DNA from: Stenotrophomonas maltophilia
GTDB taxonomy: Bacteria; Pseudomonadota; Gammaproteobacteria; Xanthomonadales; Xanthomonadaceae
Direction: 5' to 3'
Length of the DNA stretch: 64,000 nucleotides
Assembly: GCF_006970445.1 (NCBI RefSeq)
Contig: NZ_CP033877.1
Location: forward strand, 2,922,750-2,986,749
The notes below the pieces were generated by a model that was not told the origin of the DNA, did not search any database, and saw only the letters and a list, made by a program, of their open reading frames with translations. Position numbers and translations under genes: made by a program. Shown here piece after piece: positions 1 through 6,770 of this stretch; the first letter of the stretch is position 1, and each line of letters starts with the position of its first letter.

Positions 1-145
1 CACCGCCGGCCTGTTCGCGCTGACGCTGTTCATCCCGGACCCGATCCCGTTCGTCGATGAGCTGGTGCTGGGCTTCGGCACGCTGCTGCTGGCCAACTGG
101 AAGAGCCGCAACGCCACCACGCCCCCGCCGCTGGAGCAGCGTTGA
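1..145 (+). CDS. C-terminal part of a small membrane protein (DUF6116-like)
   Basis: Only the last 47 codons are inside the window; the reading frame starts at base 2. The visible tail has one hydrophobic stretch, the motif DPIPFVDELVLG, a second hydrophobic stretch and a basic end (NWKSR). This pattern resembles the small xanthomonad membrane proteins filed under DUF6116, recalled from memory and not checked. The stop codon TGA overlaps the TTG start of the following hydrolase gene, so the two are probably translationally coupled. Function unknown. Confidence 0.6.
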   Translation, partial: TAGLFALTLFIPDPIPFVDELVLGFGTLLLANWKSRNATTPPPLEQR

Positions 146-915
146 GCCTGCTGGTCGACAGTCACTGCCATCTCGACGCGAGCGGGTTCGACCCTGACCG
201 CGCCGCCGTGATCGAGCGGGCGCAGGCTGCGGGGGTGCGCCAGCAGGTGGTGCCTGCGGTGACCGCTGCCAGCTGGCCGAAGCTGCGCGAGGTCTGCCAG
301 CAGGCACCGGGGCTGTACCCGGCCTACGGCCTGCACCCGATGTTCCTGGCCGAGCACCACCCGGGGCACCTGCCGCTGCTGCGCGAGTGGATCGAGCGCG
401 AACGCCCGTGCGCGATTGGCGAATGCGGCCTGGACTTCTTCGTCGAAGGACTGGATGCCGAGGCCCAGCAGGCGTATTTCATCGGCCAGCTGGAACTGGC
501 CCGTGAATTCGACCTGCCGGTCATCGTGCACGCGCGACGCGCGGTGGACGCAGTGGTCGCCGCCATCCGTCGCGTCGGCGGCCTGCGCGGCGTGGTGCAC
601 AGCTTTTCCGGCAGCCCCGAACAGGCCGCGCAACTGCACAGGCAGGGCTTCCTGCTGGGTCTTGGCGGCCCGCTGACCTACGAACGGGCGCAGCGCCTGC
701 AGCGGCTGGTGCGCGAGATGCCGCTGGAACAGCTGCTGCTGGAAACCGACGCACCGGACCAGCCCGACGCCGGCATCCGCGGCCAGCGCAACGAACCGGC
801 GCGACTGGCGACCATTGCCCGCCACGTGGCCGCGCTGCGCGGGATGGAGCTGGAGGCGGTGGCTCAGGCCACGACGGAGAATGCGCGGCGGCTGTTCGCG
901 CTGCCGGCAATGTAA
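142..915 (+). CDS. TatD family metal-dependent hydrolase (YjjV-like)
   Basis: A TIM-barrel hydrolase of the TatD/YcfH/YjjV group, whose members act as metal-dependent 3'-5' exonucleases or deoxyribonucleases in the cytoplasm. The 257-residue length is normal. Metal ligands are visible in order: the HCHLD motif at residues 8-12 (His8, His10), the glutamate of GECGLDF, the histidines of VIVHARR and VVHSFSG, and the aspartate of LLLETDAPD. The start is TTG, chosen because the HxH motif follows at once and because the codon overlaps the stop of the upstream gene. The physiological substrate cannot be told from sequence. Confidence 0.93.
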   Translation: MSLLVDSHCHLDASGFDPDRAAVIERAQAAGVRQQVVPAVTAASWPKLREVCQQAPGLYPAYGLHPMFLAEHHPGHLPLLREWIERERPCAIGECGLDFFVEGLDAEAQQAYFIGQLELAREFDLPVIVHARRAVDAVVAAIRRVGGLRGVVHSFSGSPEQAAQLHRQGFLLGLGGPLTYERAQRLQRLVREMPLEQLLLETDAPDQPDAGIRGQRNEPARLATIARHVAALRGMELEAVAQATTENARRLFALPAM

Positions 916-922
916 CGGGCAG

Positions 923-943
923 GTGCCGGCCGCTGGCCGGCAC
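923..943. repeat. Degenerate SMAG-like palindrome lacking GTAG
   Basis: The stem TGCCGGCC/GGCCGGCA lies between the convergent ends of the tatD-like gene and tcdA. It matches the core of the full SMAG copies at 55510 and 62402 but is preceded by GCAG instead of GTAG. It may act as a bidirectional 3'-end hairpin. Confidence 0.6.
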
Positions 944-949
944 GATCCA

Positions 950-1774
950 TCACACCTCGCTGGCCTCTACCGCTTCGGCCTTCACCTTTTTCGGCTCCAG
1001 CAGCATTTCCAGCGCCTTGCCCACCGCCGCGAAGGCGAACGCGCCGGTGATGTGGGTGGCAGCGCCCAGGCCAGCGCCGCAATCCAGCTTCAATGCCGCA
1101 TCGGCGCCGAGGTTCGGGCGGAGGCCACAGACACTGCCGTCGGCCTGGGGGTACTTCACGTTCTCCAGCGAATACACCGCCGGCACGCCGAAATAGCGCT
1201 TGGCGTTCTTCGGGAAATTGAACTCGCTGCGCAGCTTCTTGCGGATCAGCGCCAGCATGGCGTCATGCTCGGTGCGCGAGACATCGCGGATACGCACCAG
1301 GGTTGGATCGGTACGGCCACCGGCAGCGCCGACGGTCAGCAACGGCAGCTTGCGGCGGCGGCACCAGGCGATCGTCTCGACCTTGACCCGGAAGCTGTCG
1401 CAGGCATCGATCACCAGATCGAATCCACGGTCCAGCAGCTCAGCCATGTTGGACATCGTCAGGAATGCCTGCACGGCATCGACCTCGATCCCCGGGTTGA
1501 TCGCACGGCAACGCTCGGCCATCGCCTCGGCCTTGTTGCGCCCGTAATTGCCTTCCATCGCCGGCAGCTGCCGGTTGGTGTTGGACACGCAGATATCGTC
1601 GGCATCGATCAGGGTCAGGTGACCGACGGCCGATCGGGCCAGCGCCTCCACCACCCACGAGCCGACGCCGCCCATGCCGACCACTGCCACGCGGCTGCCC
1701 TGCAGGCGCTCGAGAGCACCCACGCCATACAGCCGTTCGATGCCGGCGAAGCGTTGTTTGACCTGTTCGTTCAT
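950..1774 (-). CDS. tcdA: tRNA threonylcarbamoyladenosine dehydratase TcdA
   Basis: An E1-like, ThiF-fold enzyme that dehydrates t6A37 of ANN-decoding tRNAs to the cyclic form ct6A, using ATP. The nucleotide-binding motif GMGGVGS is at residues 33-39, followed by the acidic strand LTLIDADDI and the arginine-bearing NTNRQLPA typical of the family. The 274 residues fit TcdA (formerly CsdL/YgdL). It stands alone, convergent with the tatD-like gene. The ATG has no visible ribosome binding site, but a -10-like TAAAAT ends 6 nt before it on the coding strand, so the mRNA may be leaderless. Confidence 0.95.
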   Translation of the reverse strand: MNEQVKQRFAGIERLYGVGALERLQGSRVAVVGMGGVGSWVVEALARSAVGHLTLIDADDICVSNTNRQLPAMEGNYGRNKAEAMAERCRAINPGIEVDAVQAFLTMSNMAELLDRGFDLVIDACDSFRVKVETIAWCRRRKLPLLTVGAAGGRTDPTLVRIRDVSRTEHDAMLALIRKKLRSEFNFPKNAKRYFGVPAVYSLENVKYPQADGSVCGLRPNLGADAALKLDCGAGLGAATHITGAFAFAAVGKALEMLLEPKKVKAEAVEASEV

Positions 1775-1780
1775 CGGGCT

Positions 1781-1786
1781 ATTTTA
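1781..1786 (-). promoter_or_regulatory. -10 box of tcdA placed for a leaderless mRNA
   Basis: On the minus strand TAAAAT is followed by exactly 6 nt and the ATG of tcdA, which puts the expected transcription start on or beside the A of the start codon. I see no clear -35. The same geometry occurs before nfuA and the metX-like gene. Confidence 0.5.
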
Positions 1787-1795
1787 ACGTGCAGG

Positions 1796-1820
1796 TGCCG
1801 GCGCCCGCAGTACGCCGGCA
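1796..1820. repeat. SMAG-like degenerate hairpin upstream of tcdA
   Basis: The arms TGCCGGCG and CGCCGGCA are perfectly complementary around a 9-nt loop. The left flank (AACGTGCAGGTGCCGGC) is close to the flank of the hairpin at 923, so tcdA is bracketed by two related palindromes. No GTAG is present. Confidence 0.4.
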
Positions 1821-1854
1821 TCGAACCCACCGTTGCACGCCCGGAGAGCCCGCC

Positions 1855-2289
1855 ATGAACGCCAGCCCGCCCCGCCGCCCGTCCACCGCGTACCGCTATC
1901 TGTTCGTGCTCGGCCTGGGCCTGCTCATCGGCCTGATCGCCACAGTGATGGTCGGCCGCGCCCTACAGGCCCGCCGCGACCCATTCCCGGACAGCCTGAT
2001 GCAGGTGATGCAGCGACAATCGCAGCTGCTGCAGCAGGCCCAGCAGCAGAACCGCTGCAGCCTGGCAGACAGCATGCCGCGGCTGCAGGCGCTGCGCCTG
2101 CTGTCCAATGACCTGGATCTGGCCTTTCCCGGGCTGAAGGACAGCGCGCAGTTCCAGCAGCACGCCAGCCAGCTGCGCGGCAACCTCAACACGGCGCTGG
2201 CCGCACCACCAGCCGACTGCAAGGCCCTCGCCCAGGTGGTGGAGACACTGCAGGCGGACTGCCGCGCCTGCCACCAGGATTTCCGCTGA
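1855..2289 (+). CDS. Membrane-anchored c-type cytochrome, cytochrome c'-like
   Basis: A 144-residue protein with an uncleaved N-terminal membrane anchor (about residues 15-34), then a Gln/Leu-rich helical region, and a single haem-attachment motif CRACH at residues 136-140, nearly at the C-terminus. A C-terminal CxxCH after a helical bundle is the cytochrome c' arrangement; the site would face the periplasm and need the Ccm machinery encoded at 55644-62405. The ATG was chosen because GGAG lies 7 nt before it and the hydrophobic anchor follows. The electron partner is unknown, and the assignment to cytochrome c' rests only on architecture. Confidence 0.75.
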   Translation: MNASPPRRPSTAYRYLFVLGLGLLIGLIATVMVGRALQARRDPFPDSLMQVMQRQSQLLQQAQQQNRCSLADSMPRLQALRLLSNDLDLAFPGLKDSAQFQQHASQLRGNLNTALAAPPADCKALAQVVETLQADCRACHQDFR

Positions 2290-2425
2290 GGCGCATTCAT
2301 CCTGCAGCCGGGCACCACGCGCACGGTTGGCGCGTTGTTCACGTTCGAAAGGAGAGGATTCGTCCACCCTGCTGCATGACGCAGTACCACCCAACACACC
2401 CGCCTTCACGGCCAGGAGACGCCCC

Positions 2426-2920
2426 ATGAAGATCCAGCTCATCGCCGCCAGCGCCATCGCTACCCTCGCGCTGGCCGGCTGTGCCACCTCGCCCGGTTAC
2501 GGTGGCGGTGGTTACAACAACGGCTACAACAACGGCGGCTACGGCAACAACGGCGGTTACAACCAGGGCCGCTGCGCCGACTGCGGCATCGTCACCCGCA
2601 TCAACACCGTGCCCTCGGGCCGCACCGCGCCCAGCGCGACCGGCGCGATCCTCGGCGGCATCGTCGGCGCCGTGGCCGGCCATGAAATCTCCGACCACAC
2701 CGGTGGCAGCCGTGGCAACAAGAACATCGCCGCCGCTGCAGGCGCGGTCGGTGGCGCCCTGGCCGGCAACCAGATCCAGAAGAATGTCACCAGCGATACC
2801 TACGACATCAGCGTGCGCATGGATGATGGCCGCACCATCGTGGTCAACCAGCGTGATCTTGGCGGCATCCGCGAGAACACCTACGTGCGCGTCGTCAACG
2901 GCAAGGTCATCCTGCGCTGA
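2426..2920 (+). CDS. Glycine-zipper outer-membrane lipoprotein (SlyB/17-kDa antigen-like)
   Basis: A 164-residue lipoprotein with signal peptide and lipobox LAGC at residues 16-19. A Gly/Asn/Tyr low-complexity segment (repeats of GGYNNGY type) follows, then a CADC pair, then a glycine-zipper two-helix region (ATGAILGGIVGAVAGHEI and a second AGAVGGALAGNQI). The C-terminal part (YDISVRMDDGRTIVV) is the usual small beta domain of SlyB-like proteins. Such proteins sit in the outer membrane and support envelope integrity. AGGAG lies just before the ATG. A strong terminator-like hairpin follows. Confidence 0.85.
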   Translation: MKIQLIAASAIATLALAGCATSPGYGGGGYNNGYNNGGYGNNGGYNQGRCADCGIVTRINTVPSGRTAPSATGAILGGIVGAVAGHEISDHTGGSRGNKNIAAAAGAVGGALAGNQIQKNVTSDTYDISVRMDDGRTIVVNQRDLGGIRENTYVRVVNGKVILR

Positions 2921-2945
2921 CCGGCAACGGGCCAAAGGCAAAGAA

Positions 2946-2971
2946 AAAGGCCCGCTTGCGCGGGCCTTTTT
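2946..2971. terminator. Bidirectional terminator between lipoprotein and csp genes
   Basis: AAAGGCCCGC and GCGGGCCTTT form a GC-rich stem around a short loop, with a T run on both strands. It ends the rightward lipoprotein gene and the leftward cold shock gene. Confidence 0.88.
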
Positions 2972-2992
2972 CATGCCGACGGGCGGCGGGTA

Positions 2993-3202
2993 TTACACCG
3001 GCTGTACCTTGTCAGCCTGCAGGCCCTTCTGGCCCTGCACGACTTCAAAGCTCACAGTCTGGCCTTCCTTGAGGCTCTTGAAGCCCTGGGTCTCGATGGC
3101 GCGGAAGTGCACGAACACGTCCTCGCCATTCTGCCGGCTGATGAAGCCGAAGCCCTTCGCATCATTGAACCACTTTACGGTACCGGTCTCGCGCTCAGCC
3201 AT
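2993..3202 (-). CDS. Cold shock protein, CspA family
   Basis: A 69-residue single OB-fold protein that binds single-stranded RNA or DNA. Both nucleic-acid-binding motifs are intact: KGFGFI (RNP1) and VFVHF (RNP2), after the typical GTVKWFND start. GGGAG stands 6 nt before the ATG, which sets this start against longer in-frame extensions. About 230 bases separate it from the divergent DUF456 gene, enough for the long 5' leader that many csp mRNAs have, though I cannot place the promoter. Whether this paralogue is cold-induced cannot be told. Confidence 0.95.
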   Translation of the reverse strand: MAERETGTVKWFNDAKGFGFISRQNGEDVFVHFRAIETQGFKSLKEGQTVSFEVVQGQKGLQADKVQPV

Positions 3203-3437
3203 CTCACTAACTCCCTTTGACTCTCTCTTGTTGTTGGAAACGCCTGGTGGGCGGCTGACAAGCAAGGGGGAAGCGAGGTGCATCGATGCAGCGGATCGGG
3301 AAGATCTTGCTTCATCAGGCCACGATCCACGGTGACCTTGCCAAGCTCAGCGACTGCAACTTAACCCGCCCAAAACGAAAAAGCAACTGGCAAAATCTTT
3401 CACTGTCAACCCCAAAACGGACACCATACGGGACAGC

Positions 3438-3923
3438 ATGGGACTCTCATTCATCTTATATCTGCTAGCGGTCATTTTTGTCCTGATCGGCATCGCCGGC
3501 ATCATCCTGCCGGCCCTTCCGGGCATCCCGCTGGTGTTCATCGGACTGCTGCTGGCTGCCTGGGCCGACGGCTTTGCCCATGTCGGCTGGCCCACCCTGG
3601 TCGCGCTGGGTGTACTCACCCTGCTTTCGCTGCTGGTGGACGTACTGGCCACGGTGGTCGGCGCGCAGCGTGTCGGCGCCAGCCGCAAGGCCCTGTGGGG
3701 AACCTTCGTCGGCAGCATCGTCGGCCTGTTCTTCATGCCCATCGGCCTGTTTGCGGGACCGCTGATCGGCGCCCTGCTCGGCGAGTACTGGCACACCCGC
3801 GAACTCGGCCGCTCAACCAAGGTCGGCCTGGCCACCTGGCTCGGCATCCTGCTGGGCCTGGCACTGAAACTGGCCGTGGTGATCGCGATGCTGGGCCTGT
3901 TCGCGTTCGCCTGGTTCCTCTGA
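3438..3923 (+). CDS. DUF456 family inner-membrane protein
   Basis: A 161-residue, almost wholly hydrophobic protein with about five membrane segments. The N-terminal block (IGIAGIILPALPGIPLVF) and the central block with GALLGEY are the signatures of DUF456. The role of the family is unknown. It is monocistronic, divergent from the cold shock gene. The ATG follows an AT-rich patch; there is no strong ribosome binding site. Confidence 0.88.
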   Translation: MGLSFILYLLAVIFVLIGIAGIILPALPGIPLVFIGLLLAAWADGFAHVGWPTLVALGVLTLLSLLVDVLATVVGAQRVGASRKALWGTFVGSIVGLFFMPIGLFAGPLIGALLGEYWHTRELGRSTKVGLATWLGILLGLALKLAVVIAMLGLFAFAWFL

Positions 3924-4042
3924 GCCACATGGCCTTCACGCCACGCGCACGCTGTGGCCGTGCATAAACCGTGGGGGCTGGCCGCCATCCGGTCCAGCCG
4001 CCACACTGTGCGATTCCCGTATTCACCGAAGGGCCTGCTGCA

Positions 4043-5197
4043 ATGACCCTCCCCACGCTGCTTCCCCGCCTGGCGCCACTGGCGCTTGCCCTGGCCAGTG
4101 CACCGCTGGCTGCGCAGGAGTTCGCGCCCAGCGCCGACACCTCGCCGGCCGCCTGCGCGGCGATCACCACCGACGCGGCCCGGTTGGCCTGCTATGACCG
4201 CCTGTTCGGGCATACCCCGGAGGCCACCGCCGCCGCCGATGCTGCCGCCGAAGCGGCTGCGCAGGCACGACGCGAAGAGCGACAGACCGCCCGTGTAAGC
4301 CAGGGCGAGGAAAAGCTGCGCGAGCGGGTCAGCGACCTGTTCCGCCCGGCCACGCCGGACAGCGCGCTGGCCAACGCCGGCCGCGGTTCGCTGCTGGACA
4401 GCCGCTGGGAACTGGCCGAGGACTCCAAGCTGGGGCCGTTCCAGCTGCGCGCCTACAAGCCGGTGTACCTGCTGCCCGCGTTCTGGACCAGCGATCGCAA
4501 CACCATGCCGCACTCGTCGAACCCGGCCAACAGCGTGACCACCCCGCAGGTACTCGACAGTGCCGAGCTGAAGTTCCAGATCAGCTTCAAGACCAAGATC
4601 GCCGAGAACCTGTTCGGCGACAACGGCGACATCTGGGCCGGCTACACCCAGAGTTCGCGCTGGCAGGCCTACAACAGCGAGGATTCGCGCCCGTTCCGCG
4701 AAACCAATTACGAACCGGAAGTCATGATGGTGTTCCGCAACGGCTACTCGATCGGTGGCTGGCGCGGGCGCATGACCGGCATCAGCCTCAACCACCAGTC
4801 CAACGGACGAGCCGATCCGCTCTCGCGCAGCTGGAACCGGGTCATGCTCAACATCGGCCTGGATCGCGAGAACTGGGCACTGGTACTGCGCCCGTGGTAT
4901 CGCATCCCCGAAAGCCGCAGCGAGGACAACAATCCTGACATCGAGGATTACATGGGCCGTGGCGACGCGACTCTGACCTGGAACCGAAACGGGCATGAGG
5001 TCTCGCTGATGGCGCGCCATTCGCTGCGCACCGGCAGCCGTTCGCATGGTGCCCTGCAGCTGGACTACGGCTTCCCGATCAGCAACCTGCTGCGTGGCCA
5101 TGTGCAGGTCTTCGACGGCTATGGCGAGAGCCTGATCGACTACAACCACAAGGCCACCTATGTGGGCGTGGGCGTGTCGCTGCTGGAGTGGTTCTGA
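4043..5197 (+). CDS. pldA: Outer-membrane phospholipase A1 (OMPLA)
   Basis: A calcium-dependent outer-membrane lipase that removes acyl chains from phospholipids that reach the outer leaflet. The catalytic set is intact: His251 and Ser253 in NHQSNG and Asn265 in SRSWNR, with the same 14-residue His-Asn spacing as in E. coli. A signal peptide ends near residue 25. An extra domain of about 100 residues precedes the barrel; it contains CAAI...RLACYDRLF, seen in many non-enteric PldA proteins, and an Ala/Arg-rich linker. The length is 384 residues against about 289 for the E. coli enzyme. The last base of its stop codon is the first base of the arsC-like start (TGATG). Confidence 0.95.
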   Translation: MTLPTLLPRLAPLALALASAPLAAQEFAPSADTSPAACAAITTDAARLACYDRLFGHTPEATAAADAAAEAAAQARREERQTARVSQGEEKLRERVSDLFRPATPDSALANAGRGSLLDSRWELAEDSKLGPFQLRAYKPVYLLPAFWTSDRNTMPHSSNPANSVTTPQVLDSAELKFQISFKTKIAENLFGDNGDIWAGYTQSSRWQAYNSEDSRPFRETNYEPEVMMVFRNGYSIGGWRGRMTGISLNHQSNGRADPLSRSWNRVMLNIGLDRENWALVLRPWYRIPESRSEDNNPDIEDYMGRGDATLTWNRNGHEVSLMARHSLRTGSRSHGALQLDYGFPISNLLRGHVQVFDGYGESLIDYNHKATYVGVGVSLLEWF

Positions 5198-5538
5198 TGG
5201 ACGTGACGATCTGGCACAACCCGGCCTGCAGCAACTCGCGCAGCGCACTGAAGCTGATCCGGGACGCCGGCTTCGATCCAGTGGTGATCGAGTACCTGGG
5301 CAACCCACCCGACGCGGCCACGCTGCGCCAGGTACTGGCCGAATCCCGACTGCGCGCGCAGGAACTGATACGCAGCAAGGAAGCACTGTTCGCCGAGCTG
5401 GGCCTGGAGGGTGCCGACGAAGCCACTCTGCTGGCAGCGATGGCCGAGCACCCACGGTTGATCAACCGCCCGGTGGTGCGCACGGCCAAGGGCACACGAC
5501 TGTGCCGCCCACCGGAAACGGTGCTGGAGATCCTCTAG
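5197..5538 (+). CDS. arsC: ArsC-family (glutaredoxin-dependent) reductase
   Basis: A 113-residue thioredoxin-fold protein. The catalytic cysteine is Cys11 in HNPACSNSR, and the conserved region LIRSKE and the later INRPVV motif match ArsC/Spx-like arsenate reductases. The family reduces arsenate to arsenite with glutathione and glutaredoxin. No ars regulator or efflux gene is nearby; it is coupled to pldA by a TGATG overlap, so an arsenic role is not supported by context and another thiol-redox role is possible. Confidence 0.8.
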   Translation: MDVTIWHNPACSNSRSALKLIRDAGFDPVVIEYLGNPPDAATLRQVLAESRLRAQELIRSKEALFAELGLEGADEATLLAAMAEHPRLINRPVVRTAKGTRLCRPPETVLEIL

Positions 5539-5544
5539 CCCGAA

Positions 5545-5608
5545 AAAAGGGGACGGAGGGAATTAAGTCGTTTGTGCACAAACGACTTAATTCCCTCCGT
5601 CCCCTTTT
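5545..5608. repeat. 64-bp perfect palindrome, copy 1 of 3
   Basis: Two 32-base arms meet with no loop at GTG|CAC. The left arm reads AAAAGGGGACGGAGGGAATT and continues TAAGTCGTTTGTG. It lies in the 74-base gap between the convergent arsC-like and gst genes, and the outer A/T runs make it a plausible bidirectional terminator. Related copies are at 12798-12864 and 50514-50588; this copy has an A-T pair where the others have G-C, changed in both arms. Confidence 0.9.
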
Positions 5609-5612
5609 CTGG

Positions 5613-6248
5613 TTACCGCCAGTCGGTGATGCCTTCGCGGCGGTAGACCTCGGCGAATGCAGGGCGCGCCTTCATCGTTGACGCGTGCGCCTTGAGCACC
5701 GGCCAGGTGTCACTGGGCTTCGGCATGTTGCGTGACCAGCGCATCAGCATCACCAGCATGTAATCGACCACGCAGGGCGTGGCGCCCAGCAGGTAGGGGC
5801 CATGCGCCTGCAGGTGGGTGGCCACGTGCTGCCAGGCCGCTTCAAGGCGCTGACGGGCCATCTCGCGACTGGCCTCGATGTTCGCCTCGCCCGCCATCTC
5901 ATGCGGATAGAACCAGGCACGATAGGCCGGCTGCAGCGTATTGGCACACCAGAACATCCAGCGGTAGGCATCGGCGCGCTGCGGCGTGCCCAGTGCGGGC
6001 AGCAGGTTGGCCTCCGGATGGCGGTCAGCCAGATACAGTGCGATCGCCGCCGCTTCGGTCAGTACCAAGCCATCAATCAGCAGTGTCGGCACCACGCCGG
6101 CCGGATTCAGTGCCAGGTACTCCGCCGACTTGTGCTCGCGCGCGTCGAAATCCAGCAGCACCAGTTCATGCTCGATGCCGAGCTCGATCAGCAACCAGTG
6201 CACCACCAGCGCGGCGGTGCTTGTCGAACCATACAGCGTCGTGCTCAT
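5613..6248 (-). CDS. Glutathione S-transferase family protein
   Basis: A 211-residue cytosolic GST. The N-terminal thioredoxin-like half starts MSTTLYGSTSTAALVVHWLL and has the NPAGVVPTL loop (cis-Pro) and a TEAAAIALYL glutathione-binding segment; the helical C-terminal half ends with CVVDYMLVMLMRW, the usual GST 'N-capping' region. The expected family role is glutathione conjugation or reduction of electrophiles; the substrate is unknown. It runs against arsC with the long palindrome between them. Confidence 0.92.
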   Translation of the reverse strand: MSTTLYGSTSTAALVVHWLLIELGIEHELVLLDFDAREHKSAEYLALNPAGVVPTLLIDGLVLTEAAAIALYLADRHPEANLLPALGTPQRADAYRWMFWCANTLQPAYRAWFYPHEMAGEANIEASREMARQRLEAAWQHVATHLQAHGPYLLGATPCVVDYMLVMLMRWSRNMPKPSDTWPVLKAHASTMKARPAFAEVYRREGITDWR

Positions 6249-6305
6249 GCGGTGGATCCTGTGCGGGCGGATCGGCCGATTATGCGCCTCGCCGATGACC
6301 GCTGC

Positions 6306-6644
6306 TCAGCCGCAGCTGCTCATGCAGGTATCGCGGCGTTCGCCACAGGACATCATCGGCGCGCGCAGCGTGCAGTCATGCGCTTTCAGTTCGCAGGAAC
6401 GGCGCAACTCCGGGTTGCCCACGTCCTTGCAGCGCTTGTCTGGCGCCGGCACCACCTGCTGCTCGCAGCTGCTCTGGCGGCTGCCGATGGAATCGCCCTG
6501 TGCCATGCAACTGCGGTAGCTGGCCTGGCACTGCATGCGGCATTGCGCCGATGCGGAGAAATCCGCGCCCTCGTACGACGATGAGGTACTGCAGCCCGCC
6601 AGGGCCAGCAGGAATCCCACCACGATGAACCGATGCAAGATCAT
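6306..6644 (-). CDS. Cysteine-rich putative lipoprotein
   Basis: A 112-residue protein with a short signal peptide and lipobox LAGC at residues 15-18. Beyond the lipid cysteine there are ten more cysteines (CRMQC, RSC, SSC, RC, RSC, DC, SC, TC, SSC), enough for five disulfides in the periplasm, and almost no long hydrophobic run. I do not recognise the family. The start was chosen at the ATG directly before the signal peptide; longer in-frame forms would bury it. It lies downstream of the fumarase gene but a hairpin separates them. Confidence 0.75.
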   Translation of the reverse strand: MILHRFIVVGFLLALAGCSTSSSYEGADFSASAQCRMQCQASYRSCMAQGDSIGSRQSSCEQQVVPAPDKRCKDVGNPELRRSCELKAHDCTLRAPMMSCGERRDTCMSSCG

Positions 6645-6720
6645 GGACACGTCCTGTGCGAGGTTGGGCCTACGGTAGCAGGGCGGCCACGGCGATGGGC
6701 CAAGCCTTCCCCCCAGACGC

Positions 6721-6750
6721 AGCAACGGCGCCACACGGGCGCCGTTGCTT
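6721..6750 (-). terminator. Hairpin downstream of the fumarase gene
   Basis: The arms AGCAACGGCGCC and GGCGCCGTTGCT are perfectly complementary with a 6-nt loop, 21 bases past the fumarase stop. No long T run follows in the leftward direction, so it is a terminator or a 3'-end protector. Confidence 0.6.
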
Positions 6751-6770
6751 GAACCGGATGCGCGGCAGGA

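Noticed and set aside
3985..4015. GGCTGG...CCAGCC stem before pldA as a REP element
   Set aside because: No GTAG head, no matching copy in the window, and the arms are short.
3347..5455. Long open frame (about 700 codons) antisense to DUF456, pldA and arsC
   Set aside because: High-GC genes leave stop-free antisense frames; the sense strand holds recognisable families and the antisense product has no coherent motif.
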